Shown here: piece by piece, positions 1 to 7,531 of the stretch
Numbering within the stretch: position 1 is the stretch's first letter
Layout: every line of letters starts with the position of its first letter
Assembly (NCBI GenBank): GCA_947258905.1
Contig: CAMYKF010000610.1
Location: 1 to 10,694 of the forward strand
DNA: 10,694 nucleotides
DNA from: an uncultured Pirellulaceae bacterium
GTDB taxonomy: Bacteria > Planctomycetota > Planctomycetia > Pirellulales > Pirellulaceae
Reading direction: 5' to 3'
Translations under genes and position numbers: made by a program
Notes under the pieces: model-generated
What the model was told of the DNA's origin: nothing
Database searches by the model: none
Seen by the model: the letters and a program-made list of their open reading frames with translations, nothing else

Positions 1-662
1 GAACCACGGACCGGAAAACGAGGCGAACGCTGGTACAATTCCTCAAACGCCGCGAGGGCTTCGCCGAAATGACTGGTCTGCAGGTTGGCCTCGCCGTCTT
101 CGTACAGACAACGATCCATCATCTGGGAGATCTTGGCGCGGCGTCCAAACCCCGGCTGGTTATCGAGAAATGTCAACGTGCGGAAAGCTGTGCCGTAGTC
201 ACCCTCGGACATGGCTTTTTCGCTCTCGCCCAGCACCAGGTCGGCGTACCGTTCGATCTTGACCAGAACACTCCACGGTGTAGCGAACTTGCGACCCGGA
301 TAATCTCTCATCGTGAATACGAGTCGCCCGGTCTTGTTGGTCGGATCAATGGGGTCGGTCGCATCGACGCCCTCCAACTCGATCGGATCGACATCCAGTT
401 CCCAATTATCGTTGGCGGCATCAAAGTACAGGCGATCAAAGGGCTCGCGATCGATAATGAACAGTTCTTCACGCTGCAGGTCGGCTTCGTCAATCTCCTG
501 CATCGCCTCTTTTTGCGTGGCGTCCCCTTCCGTCGCGTCCTCCTGCCAGGCCGCCATCACGCCAGGCTGCCAGCCCATGGTCAGCGCAGCCAGCAGGGCA
601 AGGCAGACCGAGGTTCCGGTCGCGATTCGAATCAGGGATGCCGGTTGTCGGCGAAATGTCAT
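1..662 (-). CDS. Exported TPR-like protein, N-terminal part only (runs off the left edge)
   Basis: The frame starts at ATG 662-660 and stays open for 220 codons to the window edge, so the C-terminus is missing. The N-terminus is a signal peptide: a basic start (MTFRRQ), a hydrophobic core around residues 18-30 and a possible cleavage site near VMA-AW (about 35-38). An acidic Glu/Asp-rich stretch follows, then a beta-rich segment with PFDRLYFDAANDNWEL. The last 75 or so residues look like TPR helices (ESEKAMSEGDYGTAFRTL and FGEALAAFEELYQRSP). The function is unknown. Planctomycetes encode long exported proteins with similar N-termini before a solute-binding or other periplasmic domain, but the part that would decide this is outside the window. 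It starts 26 nt after the stop of the propeller gene, so it is probably co-transcribed with it. No clear Shine-Dalgarno is seen before the ATG. Confidence 0.8.
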   Translation of the reverse strand, partial: MTFRRQPASLIRIATGTSVCLALLAALTMGWQPGVMAAWQEDATEGDATQKEAMQEIDEADLQREELFIIDREPFDRLYFDAANDNWELDVDPIELEGVDATDPIDPTNKTGRLVFTMRDYPGRKFATPWSVLVKIERYADLVLGESEKAMSEGDYGTAFRTLTFLDNQPGFGRRAKISQMMDRCLYEDGEANLQTSHFGEALAAFEELYQRSPRFPVRG

Positions 663-688
663 GGTCGTTTTCAAAAAATGGAGCGTGT

Positions 689-3600
689 TCAGGGACTGAG
701 TGCGTCAAGTCGATGCAGGGTGCCGTCGGCCCCGGCCACAAATAACTGGCCACCCATTTCCACGGGCGGGTGGGTAATTGGCTGGCCCAGATCCCGGGAT
801 CCGGTAACCTCGCCACTGTCCGGATTAACGGCCAGCACCCGACCGGATTCAAAGGCCATCATCAGGCTTCCGTTAACCTGAACAGGTTGGCCCGCCAGGC
901 GGTCGCCACCATCGGGCGGCAACTGGCCCGACCACAGCTGTTGCAACTGCGTATCAAAACAAACGGTTTCACCGGTATCGACGAAGACCAGAAAACGATC
1001 ATCGGCAATCCTCACGGGACCGGCCACAAAACCGCCAGGCAGGGACTGTTCCTGACTGATCTCCATATTGTCGGCGAAGGGAATGGCGAACAGCTGGTCT
1101 CCCGACGTGTCGTCACGTCGGATACCAAACACGTGATTCCCGACGGACACGAGGGGTGAAGCCAATCCTCCCGACAATTGCATTTCATGATCTTTTTGCA
1201 GCAACGTTTCGCCACTGGCGGAAACCAGAAACAGTCGTCCGTCAGCGTCGCCGATCATGAACTGCTGGCCGTCAGCAATGATGGCCGGTTCACGCCAGAG
1301 AGTCTCGGTGTTGGGTTCCAGAGCCGGCTGGAATGGAGCGCCAACGGAGCCTCCCGTCAGCACATTGATGCGGAACACCTGGCCACGAGTGGTGGGAACG
1401 AGCAAATAGTCGCCGAATCGCCGAGGTCGACAGCTGGGCTGCACGCCGGTTTGAAAATCGGACAGGCTCGCTGGCGGGTCGAGTTGGAAATCGATGGCCA
1501 GCACACTCTTGCGATCCAGCGGACCGGTCATCACAAAGGTCTCGCCAAATCGCATGACATTGTCAAACACCAGACTCTGCACCACCGTACTGCCGCGAAT
1601 CAGTGGCTCATTGTCGACGCCCGCCTGGATGGCCGCGTCATCGATTTCGAATACGTCACCCTGTCCGGAGACTGCCAACAACCGCGAGCCATCGCCCAGT
1701 GGAGGGCCAGCCAGGGGCGCGGCAAAATCGTTGCGCCAGATTTCCTCCAGGCTCTCTGCATCCACGGCCGAAATCGAAACCATCGAGGATTCATGCCGAC
1801 GCCGCACGTGAAACAGCGTTTCCTCAATCAGTGAACCGGGACCCAGAAACACATCCAGGTTGTTGGTGACTGCCTGTTCGTTGAACTCTCCGACCGCTTT
1901 CTGGATCTTGTACCTGCGCAGACCCAGACCGCTGGTCCACAGCTGGCCGGAATCGGCAAACAGGTAATTGCGGCCGGTGTTGGTCGTGGAAAAACGCGTC
2001 CGCACAACGACTGTCAGCGGTTCCTCTTCACTGGCCTGATTGACTTCCAGCATCCGCAGGTCACCCTCATCGGAGAGCACCAGCCCCCAGCGACCATAGC
2101 GGAAGATGGGCGTATTGACCTGGCCGGTCATCCGCAGGCTGGGTTGGGCCTCGGCCAGCGTCAGACCGCGATCGGTCGGCTTGAGAATATGCAATTTGCA
2201 ATAGTTGGCTCCGTTTTCCGCGATCACCATGTGACCGGAAATGATGAATGGCGGGACCGAAACCGAACCGGGCCGGTGTTGCACAAAGTAAACTTCTCGG
2301 CACTCCATCGTTTCGCTGGAAATCACATACAAATTGGCGTGATCGCCGAGCTGGTAGATGTAGGGTTCGCCCGGCAGCATGACAGCCGACACCGTAGCGT
2401 TCTGGGGGATCTGTGCGGCGCGGGAAACTTCGCCCGTGGCGGCATCGATCATCAATACCTTGCCGGAGGTCGTGGTGACAAGCACACGGTCTTCGTAAAC
2501 GTTGGGCCGGGCAAAGGGTTCGCCAATGGCGACACGCCAGACTTCGCTGCCATCGGCGGGAGCCAGCCGCATGACATGGTGGAATCGTGAATCGACAGCG
2601 ACGACGTCTGAACGATTGGGATCAGCCAGCCAGGCAGGCGGCGAGTCGGTCTCCAGTCCGACGAATTTGCGCCATGCCACCGTTCCGTCGACGGCTCGCA
2701 CGCCGTACAGGGAGCCGTTGATCAGATGCACGAGCATTTCGCTGGAGAGCCCGGCGATTTTCGGCTGACCCGAGCGAGTGGCGAGGATCACGCTGGCATT
2801 GACCGGGGTCGCAGGCACATCCATGGCCGCCGGTTCGAAATCCGAAGTGGTGACCAGATCCGCTTCGCGGGCGCTGATTGCCTTCATCGCCTCGCCGAAG
2901 CCCTCGCGCAGCTGCAATTCGGGATACCGATCCGCCAGATTATCGGCAAATTCAAAAGCGCCGCTGGTTTCTCCGCGTTCGGTCAGGGCGCGCAGCATCA
3001 CCAGCCCGGAGGTGTAGTCGTTTTCCATCTGGATCTGACGCTCGACCGTGGCGATGTTCTCGACCATTTGTTCCAGCATGATGTTCACACCCGGTTTGCG
3101 ACGTTCACTGCCCGGGACATAGGTGGGATTGTCAATTAGTTGCCGGGCGGCCAGCGCCAGTTCCAGCTGGGCCTTTTTGACGTTCACGTCATTGTTGTTG
3201 ATGGCCATGTCGGTAAAGCCAATGGCGGTTCCAGGCAGGATCACGCCGAGTTCCGGCCGCAGGTCCCCGAATCGCTCGGTTTGCTCCCCGGCTTCGAGAT
3301 CCTCGTAGAGGTCGGGAAGGATTTGTTGGGCGCGGACCAGAGTGGTTTCCCATTGCTTGCGATCAAAGGGGATGCGCAATTCACAATTGGCAATCTTGAC
3401 TTTGGCATCCGGCGTGTTTTTGTCACTGGGAAAGGCCGTGACGTACTTGGTGAACTTGTCGATGGCTGCCTGGTACCGTGCGTTGTTAAAGTCCTCATTG
3501 GCTTCGGCCCACAGTTTTTCCGAGTCGGCCTTGAGCAGTGTGAATGCCAGAATTCCGCCCACGATCACCAGCAATCCGAGGATGGTGGAACCGATAAAGA

Positions 3601-4159
3601 TCCACTTGGATTCCCACTGGTTCTTTTTTGATTTCTTGCCGGCAAACGAAGCTTCGGGCTCCTCGGCCTCGGCCGTGCCCAGACCGGTATCAAATCCGGC
3701 ATCGAAATGTCCGCCAGCGAGGGGATCGATGGCGGCAGCCTGGGCCACATCAATCGGTGCCTCGGCCAGACCGTGTTGCATGGTCACTTCGTGTTCGACC
3801 TGCACCACTTCGATGCTGGCGTCATAGCCGGCATCGGGATCCTGCGAACTGTAGGCGCGTGTGGCATCGACGGCATCGGGAGTCGGTGCGGGGGCCAGGT
3901 CCTTGAGCAATTCACTGGTATCGTGAATCTGTTCCTCGGGCACCTGAATCGTCAGTTCATCCTGTGGCGTGAATTCACCGGCGAATACCTGTTTCGCCTG
4001 ATACTTGCTGAGATAACCCTTGTCGATCAGATATTTGGCGATCGATTTTGCCGAAACGTTTTTATCCGTCTCCTCAAGTTTGGTCCGCAATTTGGCCATC
4101 ACGGCCGGCGGCACCATGTTGTTTTTGTCAAGCGCCTGAATGAAATCTTCGGTTTTCAT
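689..4159 (-). CDS. Membrane-anchored PQQ-type beta-propeller protein with a TPR-like segment
   Basis: A 1156-aa protein. Residues 1-63 form a small helical domain ending in KGYLSKYQAKQVFAGE, which resembles the leader domain found before the kinase domain in many planctomycete Ser/Thr kinases, but no kinase follows. Residues 64-185 are an acidic, low-complexity cytosolic linker ending in basic KKSKKN. One TM helix (about 186-209) should put the rest in the periplasm. Residues 213-262 look like a TPR pair (LWAEANEDFNNARYQAAIDK). From about 455 to the end, repeated blades of PQQ/WD-like type are visible, for example GSLYGVRAVDGTVAW (482-496), SGKVLMIDAATGEV (565-578) and SGRVLAVNPDSGEV near the C-terminus. 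No enzymatic PQQ-dehydrogenase residues could be identified, so a binding or scaffold role is more likely (inference). ATG at 4159 has an AGGG about 6 nt upstream. It lies 121 nt after the second exbD. Confidence 0.9.
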   Translation of the reverse strand: MKTEDFIQALDKNNMVPPAVMAKLRTKLEETDKNVSAKSIAKYLIDKGYLSKYQAKQVFAGEFTPQDELTIQVPEEQIHDTSELLKDLAPAPTPDAVDATRAYSSQDPDAGYDASIEVVQVEHEVTMQHGLAEAPIDVAQAAAIDPLAGGHFDAGFDTGLGTAEAEEPEASFAGKKSKKNQWESKWIFIGSTILGLLVIVGGILAFTLLKADSEKLWAEANEDFNNARYQAAIDKFTKYVTAFPSDKNTPDAKVKIANCELRIPFDRKQWETTLVRAQQILPDLYEDLEAGEQTERFGDLRPELGVILPGTAIGFTDMAINNNDVNVKKAQLELALAARQLIDNPTYVPGSERRKPGVNIMLEQMVENIATVERQIQMENDYTSGLVMLRALTERGETSGAFEFADNLADRYPELQLREGFGEAMKAISAREADLVTTSDFEPAAMDVPATPVNASVILATRSGQPKIAGLSSEMLVHLINGSLYGVRAVDGTVAWRKFVGLETDSPPAWLADPNRSDVVAVDSRFHHVMRLAPADGSEVWRVAIGEPFARPNVYEDRVLVTTTSGKVLMIDAATGEVSRAAQIPQNATVSAVMLPGEPYIYQLGDHANLYVISSETMECREVYFVQHRPGSVSVPPFIISGHMVIAENGANYCKLHILKPTDRGLTLAEAQPSLRMTGQVNTPIFRYGRWGLVLSDEGDLRMLEVNQASEEEPLTVVVRTRFSTTNTGRNYLFADSGQLWTSGLGLRRYKIQKAVGEFNEQAVTNNLDVFLGPGSLIEETLFHVRRRHESSMVSISAVDAESLEEIWRNDFAAPLAGPPLGDGSRLLAVSGQGDVFEIDDAAIQAGVDNEPLIRGSTVVQSLVFDNVMRFGETFVMTGPLDRKSVLAIDFQLDPPASLSDFQTGVQPSCRPRRFGDYLLVPTTRGQVFRINVLTGGSVGAPFQPALEPNTETLWREPAIIADGQQFMIGDADGRLFLVSASGETLLQKDHEMQLSGGLASPLVSVGNHVFGIRRDDTSGDQLFAIPFADNMEISQEQSLPGGFVAGPVRIADDRFLVFVDTGETVCFDTQLQQLWSGQLPPDGGDRLAGQPVQVNGSLMMAFESGRVLAVNPDSGEVTGSRDLGQPITHPPVEMGGQLFVAGADGTLHRLDALSP

Positions 4160-4201
4160 ACTTGTCCCTGTTGCCAGTATTGATCAGCGGGCAGGTGCTG
4201 C

Positions 4202-4231
4202 GTTTTGAGTGGCTGTGTATTGGGTGGCTGT
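4202..4231. repeat. Two-copy 15-bp tandem repeat between the second exbD and the propeller gene
   Basis: On the plus strand, GTTTTGAGTGGCTGT (4202-4216) is followed directly by GTATTGGGTGGCTGT (4217-4231), matching at 13 of 15 positions. It sits in the 121-nt gap (4160-4280) upstream of the propeller start codon and would lie in the leader of that message. No promoter, hairpin with a T-run or short ORF of note was seen in the same gap. It may be only a small local duplication. Confidence 0.5.
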
Positions 4232-4280
4232 CTATCCGCGAGCCGCCGTGATTGGCTGAACGGATTCGGCCAACGCGTTC

Positions 4281-4964
4281 CTAGTAGTCCTCTTCGGATA
4301 GCCGGATCACGATATCCTGAATGTCGTTGTCGACTCCGGCATCCCAAACCGTGACCACCTTTTCATGGTGAGCATCACCGTGTGCCGTGATCTTGAGTTT
4401 CTTGGCGTCGGTCGATTTGATCATGTCACGCAAACGCACCCGCATCTCCTGATCGCTGGGCGCCTCGGTTTCTTCCTCGTTTTTGGATGTAAGCCGGTAG
4501 GTATTGAATTGGTCGATAATGACTTCCACATACTGATCCTCGTCCTCGGGTACTTCCTCGACCACTGTGGACGGCTGCTCGTCGGGGACCGGCGGCTGGG
4601 GGATGGATTTCTGCAGGGTGAATGACGCGGTGACCATGAAAAAGATCAGCAGCAGGAAGGTCACGTCCACCATCGGGGTCATATCCAGTTCGTCTTGCTG
4701 GACTTCCTTGTGGCCAAAGTCGACTTCGGGTTCGAATTCCTCGTCCTGTTCCCCCAGGCCTTTCCATTCATGCCGCGAACGGGAATCGGCGACCCGTCGC
4801 GGATCCACACGTGCTTCGCCGGATGTTTCGCCAGGCGACTCGGGCGAGGGAATCTCCGGCTTGCCTGCACGGGAAATGGCCGACGTGGGAGCTGCCAGGT
4901 CAAATCCCGAATCCTGGGTTTTTTCCCGACCGGCGTTTTCGTCCGGGTTGTTTTGCTTTGCCAT
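4281..4964 (-). CDS. exbD: ExbD/TolR-family biopolymer transport protein with long acidic N-terminal extension
   Basis: A 227-aa ExbD/TolR homologue. The family signature ELDMTPMVDVTFLLLIFFMV (92-111) includes Asp100, equivalent to the membrane Asp that carries protons in ExbD/TolR. The TM helix is about 98-115, followed by a periplasmic domain (about 116-227) containing KKLKITAHGDAHHEKVVTVW. Typical ExbD proteins are about 130-150 aa with only 15-25 residues before the TM. This one has about 95, rich in Pro, Ser, Glu and Asp (EQDEEFEPEVDFG), predicted disordered and cytosolic. In the family, ExbD works with an ExbB pentamer in the inner membrane to turn proton flow into movement. This is the second exbD of the block and differs clearly from the first. 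ATG at 4964 is the first good start after the upstream gap and has no strong Shine-Dalgarno. The stop is TAG at 4281. Confidence 0.93.
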   Translation of the reverse strand: MAKQNNPDENAGREKTQDSGFDLAAPTSAISRAGKPEIPSPESPGETSGEARVDPRRVADSRSRHEWKGLGEQDEEFEPEVDFGHKEVQQDELDMTPMVDVTFLLLIFFMVTASFTLQKSIPQPPVPDEQPSTVVEEVPEDEDQYVEVIIDQFNTYRLTSKNEEETEAPSDQEMRVRLRDMIKSTDAKKLKITAHGDAHHEKVVTVWDAGVDNDIQDIVIRLSEEDY

Positions 4965-4989
4965 GTTTGATTCCGTGATCGTTTGGTGT

Positions 4990-5015
4990 CTTCGCCCGGC
5001 GGAAGCCGGGCGAAG
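4990..5015 (-). other. Perfect 11-bp intergenic hairpin without U-tract
   Basis: CTTCGCCCGGC (4990-5000) and GCCGGGCGAAG (5005-5015) are exact reverse complements around a 4-nt loop, TTCC in the minus-strand transcript. The structure begins 6 nt after the TGA of the zinc-ribbon gene and ends 25 nt before the ATG of the second exbD. No run of U follows on either strand, so it is not a standard intrinsic terminator. It could be an RNA-stability or processing element, or a partial attenuator, within the operon (inference). Confidence 0.7.
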
Positions 5016-5021
5016 GACGTG

Positions 5022-5255
5022 TCAGGACTCGCTGGCAGGCCGGTGTGGGACCGGCGCGTGTTGCTGAGTCGTACTTCCTTCGTCAGTTGTCGACCCGGGC
5101 GACAAACCCCAGGGAGTCCGTCGTCGACGCCTGGTCCTGGGACGGACCTTTGAAAAGGCTCCGCAAGCCGGACAGCGCACACGGCGCCCCGTCATGATGG
5201 CGGCAACAAATACATAATTGCTGCAATACTTGCATTTCCATCTGACTGACTTCAA
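5022..5255 (-). CDS. Small zinc-ribbon protein (MJ0042-like CxxC...CxxC)
   Basis: A short frame with CKYC, a 16-residue spacer and CPAC, the spacing and flanking pattern (GRRVRCPACG...V) of MJ0042-type zinc ribbons that planctomycetes use often. A strongly basic run (RPRTRRRRRT) and a Ser/Thr/Pro-rich, probably disordered tail follow. No TM segment is seen. There is no suitable ATG before the zinc ribbon. The possible starts are TTG at 5285 (87 aa, overlapping the upstream exbD by 20 nt) and TTG at 5255 (77 aa, 10 nt after the exbD stop). I chose 5255 because AGGAG and TAGG lie a short way upstream and the overlap disappears, but this is not certain. The gene sits between two exbD genes, so it is likely co-expressed with the motor. 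The role is unknown; metal-dependent binding of nucleic acid or protein is possible. Confidence 0.68.
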   Translation of the reverse strand: MKSVRWKCKYCSNYVFVAAIMTGRRVRCPACGAFSKVRPRTRRRRRTPWGLSPGSTTDEGSTTQQHAPVPHRPASES

Positions 5256-5265
5256 ATTGTCCGAC

Positions 5266-5766
5266 CTACTCCTCTTCGATTCCAATGTGAATGGTCTGTT
5301 CTTCCGACCGGTCGTCGGAAAACCCGCGACTGACGGACCGCTTGACGATGTCGAGGTGGCGATATATCACCTTGCGTTCCGCCTTAATAATAACAGTTGT
5401 CTTCTTCGAATCGCCCTGCATGGTATCCCGCACGTAGGCCTCCAGTTCATCCTCCAGGTCCTCAATCGACCCGGCCGTGCAGCGGTTTACCTCGGTTTTG
5501 GCCGTGCCCTTGTACACCACCGGCAGTTCGCGGTCGGTGGCCTCGACGATCACTACCACGGCCGATTGTTCCGGGACAGTCTCACCATAACGGGCCTTGG
5601 GCATGTTCACGACGGTGGTGGGATCCATCTTGGAAACCACGACAAAGAACGCCAGCAACAGGAACGTAATATCGATCATCGGTGTGATGTCGAGTTCGCC
5701 CTCGTCACTGTGACGCAGTCGTTGCGGCAGTTCAACGGTCGTTTCTTGTCGGCTTTCCATCGGCAT
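5266..5766 (-). CDS. exbD: ExbD/TolR-family biopolymer transport protein, standard architecture
   Basis: A 166-aa ExbD/TolR homologue of near-standard length. A short cytosolic N-terminus is followed by the signature GELDITPMIDITFLLLAFFV (23-42), with Asp32 as the proton-pathway residue and a TM helix at about 29-48. The periplasmic domain holds VVVIVEATDRELPVVYKG and the family-like segment KKTTVIIKAERKVIYRHL. It lies 36 nt after exbB, the classic ExbB-ExbD order, and should form the core channel with it. ATG at 5766 was chosen; a second ATG two codons later (5760) is equally possible, and neither has a strong Shine-Dalgarno. The stop TAG at 5266 lies just before the zinc-ribbon gene. Two different ExbD proteins beside one ExbB allow a heterodimer or alternative channels (inference). 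Confidence 0.95.
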   Translation of the reverse strand: MPMESRQETTVELPQRLRHSDEGELDITPMIDITFLLLAFFVVVSKMDPTTVVNMPKARYGETVPEQSAVVVIVEATDRELPVVYKGTAKTEVNRCTAGSIEDLEDELEAYVRDTMQGDSKKTTVIIKAERKVIYRHLDIVKRSVSRGFSDDRSEEQTIHIGIEEE

Positions 5767-5802
5767 GGCAGGTCACCGCGTTAACAGGTTGGCTGGATCA
5801 GA

Positions 5803-6435
5803 TTACTTGGGGTGGCGAATCAGGGCTTCGCGGAATATTTCCAGGAACTGGTTCAGTCCGTAGGACACCAGGTCTTTCATCTTTTCGATTTGTACGTTGA
5901 TAAACGCGGTGGCCAACACCAGGGGAATGGCGATGGCCAGACCGCAAGCGGTCGTGATCAGCGCGAACAGGATGTCGTTGGCCAGTTCGGCAGGGTCCGG
6001 TGCTCCAGTGGCCGAGGCCAGGGTTTGGAAGGCACCCATCATCCCCATCACGGTACCCAGCAGTCCGATCATCGGCGCGGCCTTGATCACGGTGTACACC
6101 CAGCTGAGCCGGTTCTCGAGGTCGGCCAGCACATCCCGCTGGAAACGGTCGGCCACGAGTTGCTTGACCTTGGCGTATCCGAGTTGCCGGTTGTCGATGG
6201 CCAGCCTGGTTATCTGGCACATGGCACGGCGGTCATCAGCAGCAATCTGACTGGCCGCTTCATAATCACCCCGGCTGAGAGGTCCCTCGATGGCTTCCAG
6301 AAATGCCGTTTGCGCTTCCTCGCTTTCAAACCGTTTTTGTTTGACGCGGGCGACTACCATGACGACGCTGTAAGCGCCCCACAGGGCAATCAGGAACAGG
6401 ACGACGTAAATGATGATGCCGAGGATAAAGAACAT
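5803..6435 (-). CDS. exbB: MotA/TolQ/ExbB proton-channel family protein
   Basis: A 210-aa protein with the three-helix layout of ExbB/TolQ: TM1 about 4-29, a cytosolic helical segment about 30-112 (FESEEAQTAFLEAIEGPLSRGD), TM2 about 114-137 and TM3 about 152-178. The signature APMIGLLGTVMGMMGAF (120-136) and LFALITTACGLAIAIPLV (156-173) carry the conserved small and Thr residues of the proton channel. In the family, five copies surround two ExbD helices in the inner membrane and use the proton motive force. ATG at 6435 is preceded by AGGA with an 8-nt spacer, one of the better ribosome sites in the block. It is the only exbB here and serves two exbD genes. ExbB and TolQ cannot be separated by sequence alone. 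The 191-nt gap upstream (6436-6626) holds T-runs but no hairpin-plus-T terminator and no promoter with acceptable spacing. Confidence 0.95.
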   Translation of the reverse strand: MFFILGIIIYVVLFLIALWGAYSVVMVVARVKQKRFESEEAQTAFLEAIEGPLSRGDYEAASQIAADDRRAMCQITRLAIDNRQLGYAKVKQLVADRFQRDVLADLENRLSWVYTVIKAAPMIGLLGTVMGMMGAFQTLASATGAPDPAELANDILFALITTACGLAIAIPLVLATAFINVQIEKMKDLVSYGLNQFLEIFREALIRHPK

Positions 6436-6626
6436 TCAGTGGGTCCTGTCGGGCTGGGTGTCAAGTCAAATTGAAGTGCAAAAAAACAAGCTTGGGGCGC
6501 TGTCGAACGTCACAGAATAATTGATGAAATAGCGTTTTTCCAGCAAGGCAGTGTTGAGCCGACCCAAAAAACCCGTCGACATCTCTCGCAATCCGGTTAA
6601 TTCGGGCCGCCAGTACCTGAATCAAT

Positions 6627-7505
6627 TCAGGGCTCGGGCGATCGCCAGACGACCTCGTGGATGAAATACTCGAAAGCGTCGGCGGCGGGACGAACGCGGA
6701 ACACGATTCGCTCGATTTCGCGAAGCTCCGTGCCCGCGTCAAGCAGCGCGGTGTTCTCCAGTTCGCGGAAGCGCTCGCGCACCGCTGCCGGGTAAAAGTG
6801 CACCAGCAAGTAGTCCGTTTCCACATCGACTCCGGCAGATTCCACCATGGCCCGATCCCAGTTGCGCAGACGCCTGTTCTGGTTGAAAAAATACAGCTCG
6901 GCATGCGAGCGGTCGGTCGTGGCTATCGTACCGGGATCGTTAGTCAGGTCCGACACGAGGTAGATCCGGTTGCTGGTCTGATGCACCGCGCCGATGGTGA
7001 TGTTAAAGGCCTGCAGGATTGCCATGTAGTGTTCGGCCGATGGGGGGGAATACTGAATTTGCCAGCGCTGCCACTCCGGAATAACGTCATCGGGTACGCC
7101 CGGGGTACCGGGAATTCGTTGTTCGCCGATGCCGCCTGGCAAACCTGCATCACCCTGACCGGCCACGTCCATTGCGGCGGCGGCCAACAGGACGGACGAG
7201 GGCAAGTCCTGCATGGCATGCAATTGCTGCTCCAGCTGGTTTTGGCTGGCGGCGGGGAGGTCGGGCAAATCCAGCGCAGCCAGGTTGGTGGCATGTTCCC
7301 CGGCCGGTTGCCCGATCAAAAGAGTGGCCTGACGCAGCGAAGCCGAAATGTCAAATGACGCCAGCCATGCGGCCAGCAAAATCAACACCAGCGCGCCCCC
7401 TACCATGACGGTGGCCGTTAACATGGCGTGCAGGCGATCATACACTGAGACCCGCAACGGAGATTGCACGGCAGTGCACGCAGCCGGCCGGTCAAACCTG
7501 TTCAT
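6627..7505 (-). CDS. Single-TM protein of unnamed family, tandem paralog 2 (candidate ExbBD partner)
   Basis: A 292-aa protein of no family I can name. The topology is a cytosolic N-terminus (1-28), one TM helix (about 29-49), a linker with Ala-rich helices and a Gly/Pro stretch (about 50-140), then a compact C-terminal domain (about 141-288) starting VIPEWQRWQIQY and ending IVFRVRPAADAFEYFIHEVV. The C-domain matches the preceding gene's along its length: by eye about 70 of 146 aligned positions are identical, including IPEW, the NLT/DLT and DRS turns, VHFYP and VFRVRP. The linkers do not match. The gene starts 26 nt after its paralog and lies directly upstream of exbB. The single N-terminal anchor with a periplasmic C-domain is the layout of TonB and TolA, but no Pro-Lys linker or TonB box-binding motif is seen. 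ATG at 7505 has a G-rich stretch (GGGGGG) a few nt upstream. Confidence 0.85.
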   Translation of the reverse strand: MNRFDRPAACTAVQSPLRVSVYDRLHAMLTATVMVGGALVLILLAAWLASFDISASLRQATLLIGQPAGEHATNLAALDLPDLPAASQNQLEQQLHAMQDLPSSVLLAAAAMDVAGQGDAGLPGGIGEQRIPGTPGVPDDVIPEWQRWQIQYSPPSAEHYMAILQAFNITIGAVHQTSNRIYLVSDLTNDPGTIATTDRSHAELYFFNQNRRLRNWDRAMVESAGVDVETDYLLVHFYPAAVRERFRELENTALLDAGTELREIERIVFRVRPAADAFEYFIHEVVWRSPEP

Positions 7506-7531
7506 CTCGCGCCCCCCGGCATTATCCTCGA

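Noticed and set aside
69..881. Plus-strand open frame of 270 codons opposite the end of the propeller gene and the partial exported protein.
   Set aside because: It crosses two well-supported minus-strand genes and their gap and has no recognisable domain. Long antisense frames are expected at this GC content.
4679..5182. Minus-strand frame overlapping both the second exbD and the zinc-ribbon gene in another frame.
   Set aside because: The ExbD signature and the zinc-ribbon cysteines are both in other frames, and this frame has no motif and crosses the hairpin.
5812..6474. Plus-strand open frame of 220 codons opposite exbB.
   Set aside because: It is antisense to a clear ExbB/TolQ gene, and its His/Gln/Asp-rich composition is typical of a reverse-strand shadow.
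6436..6626. T-runs in the gap between the second paralog and exbB, considered as an intrinsic terminator or internal promoter.
   Set aside because: No GC-rich stem directly precedes either T-run in the minus-strand transcript, and no -35/-10 pair with 16-18 nt spacing was found.
6461..6904. Minus-strand frame that overlaps the end of the second paralog and extends into the 191-nt gap, suggesting a frameshifted extension.
   Set aside because: The in-frame paralog ends at the same place relative to its tandem copy (after VFRVRP...EVV), so nothing is missing. The extension has no conserved pattern.
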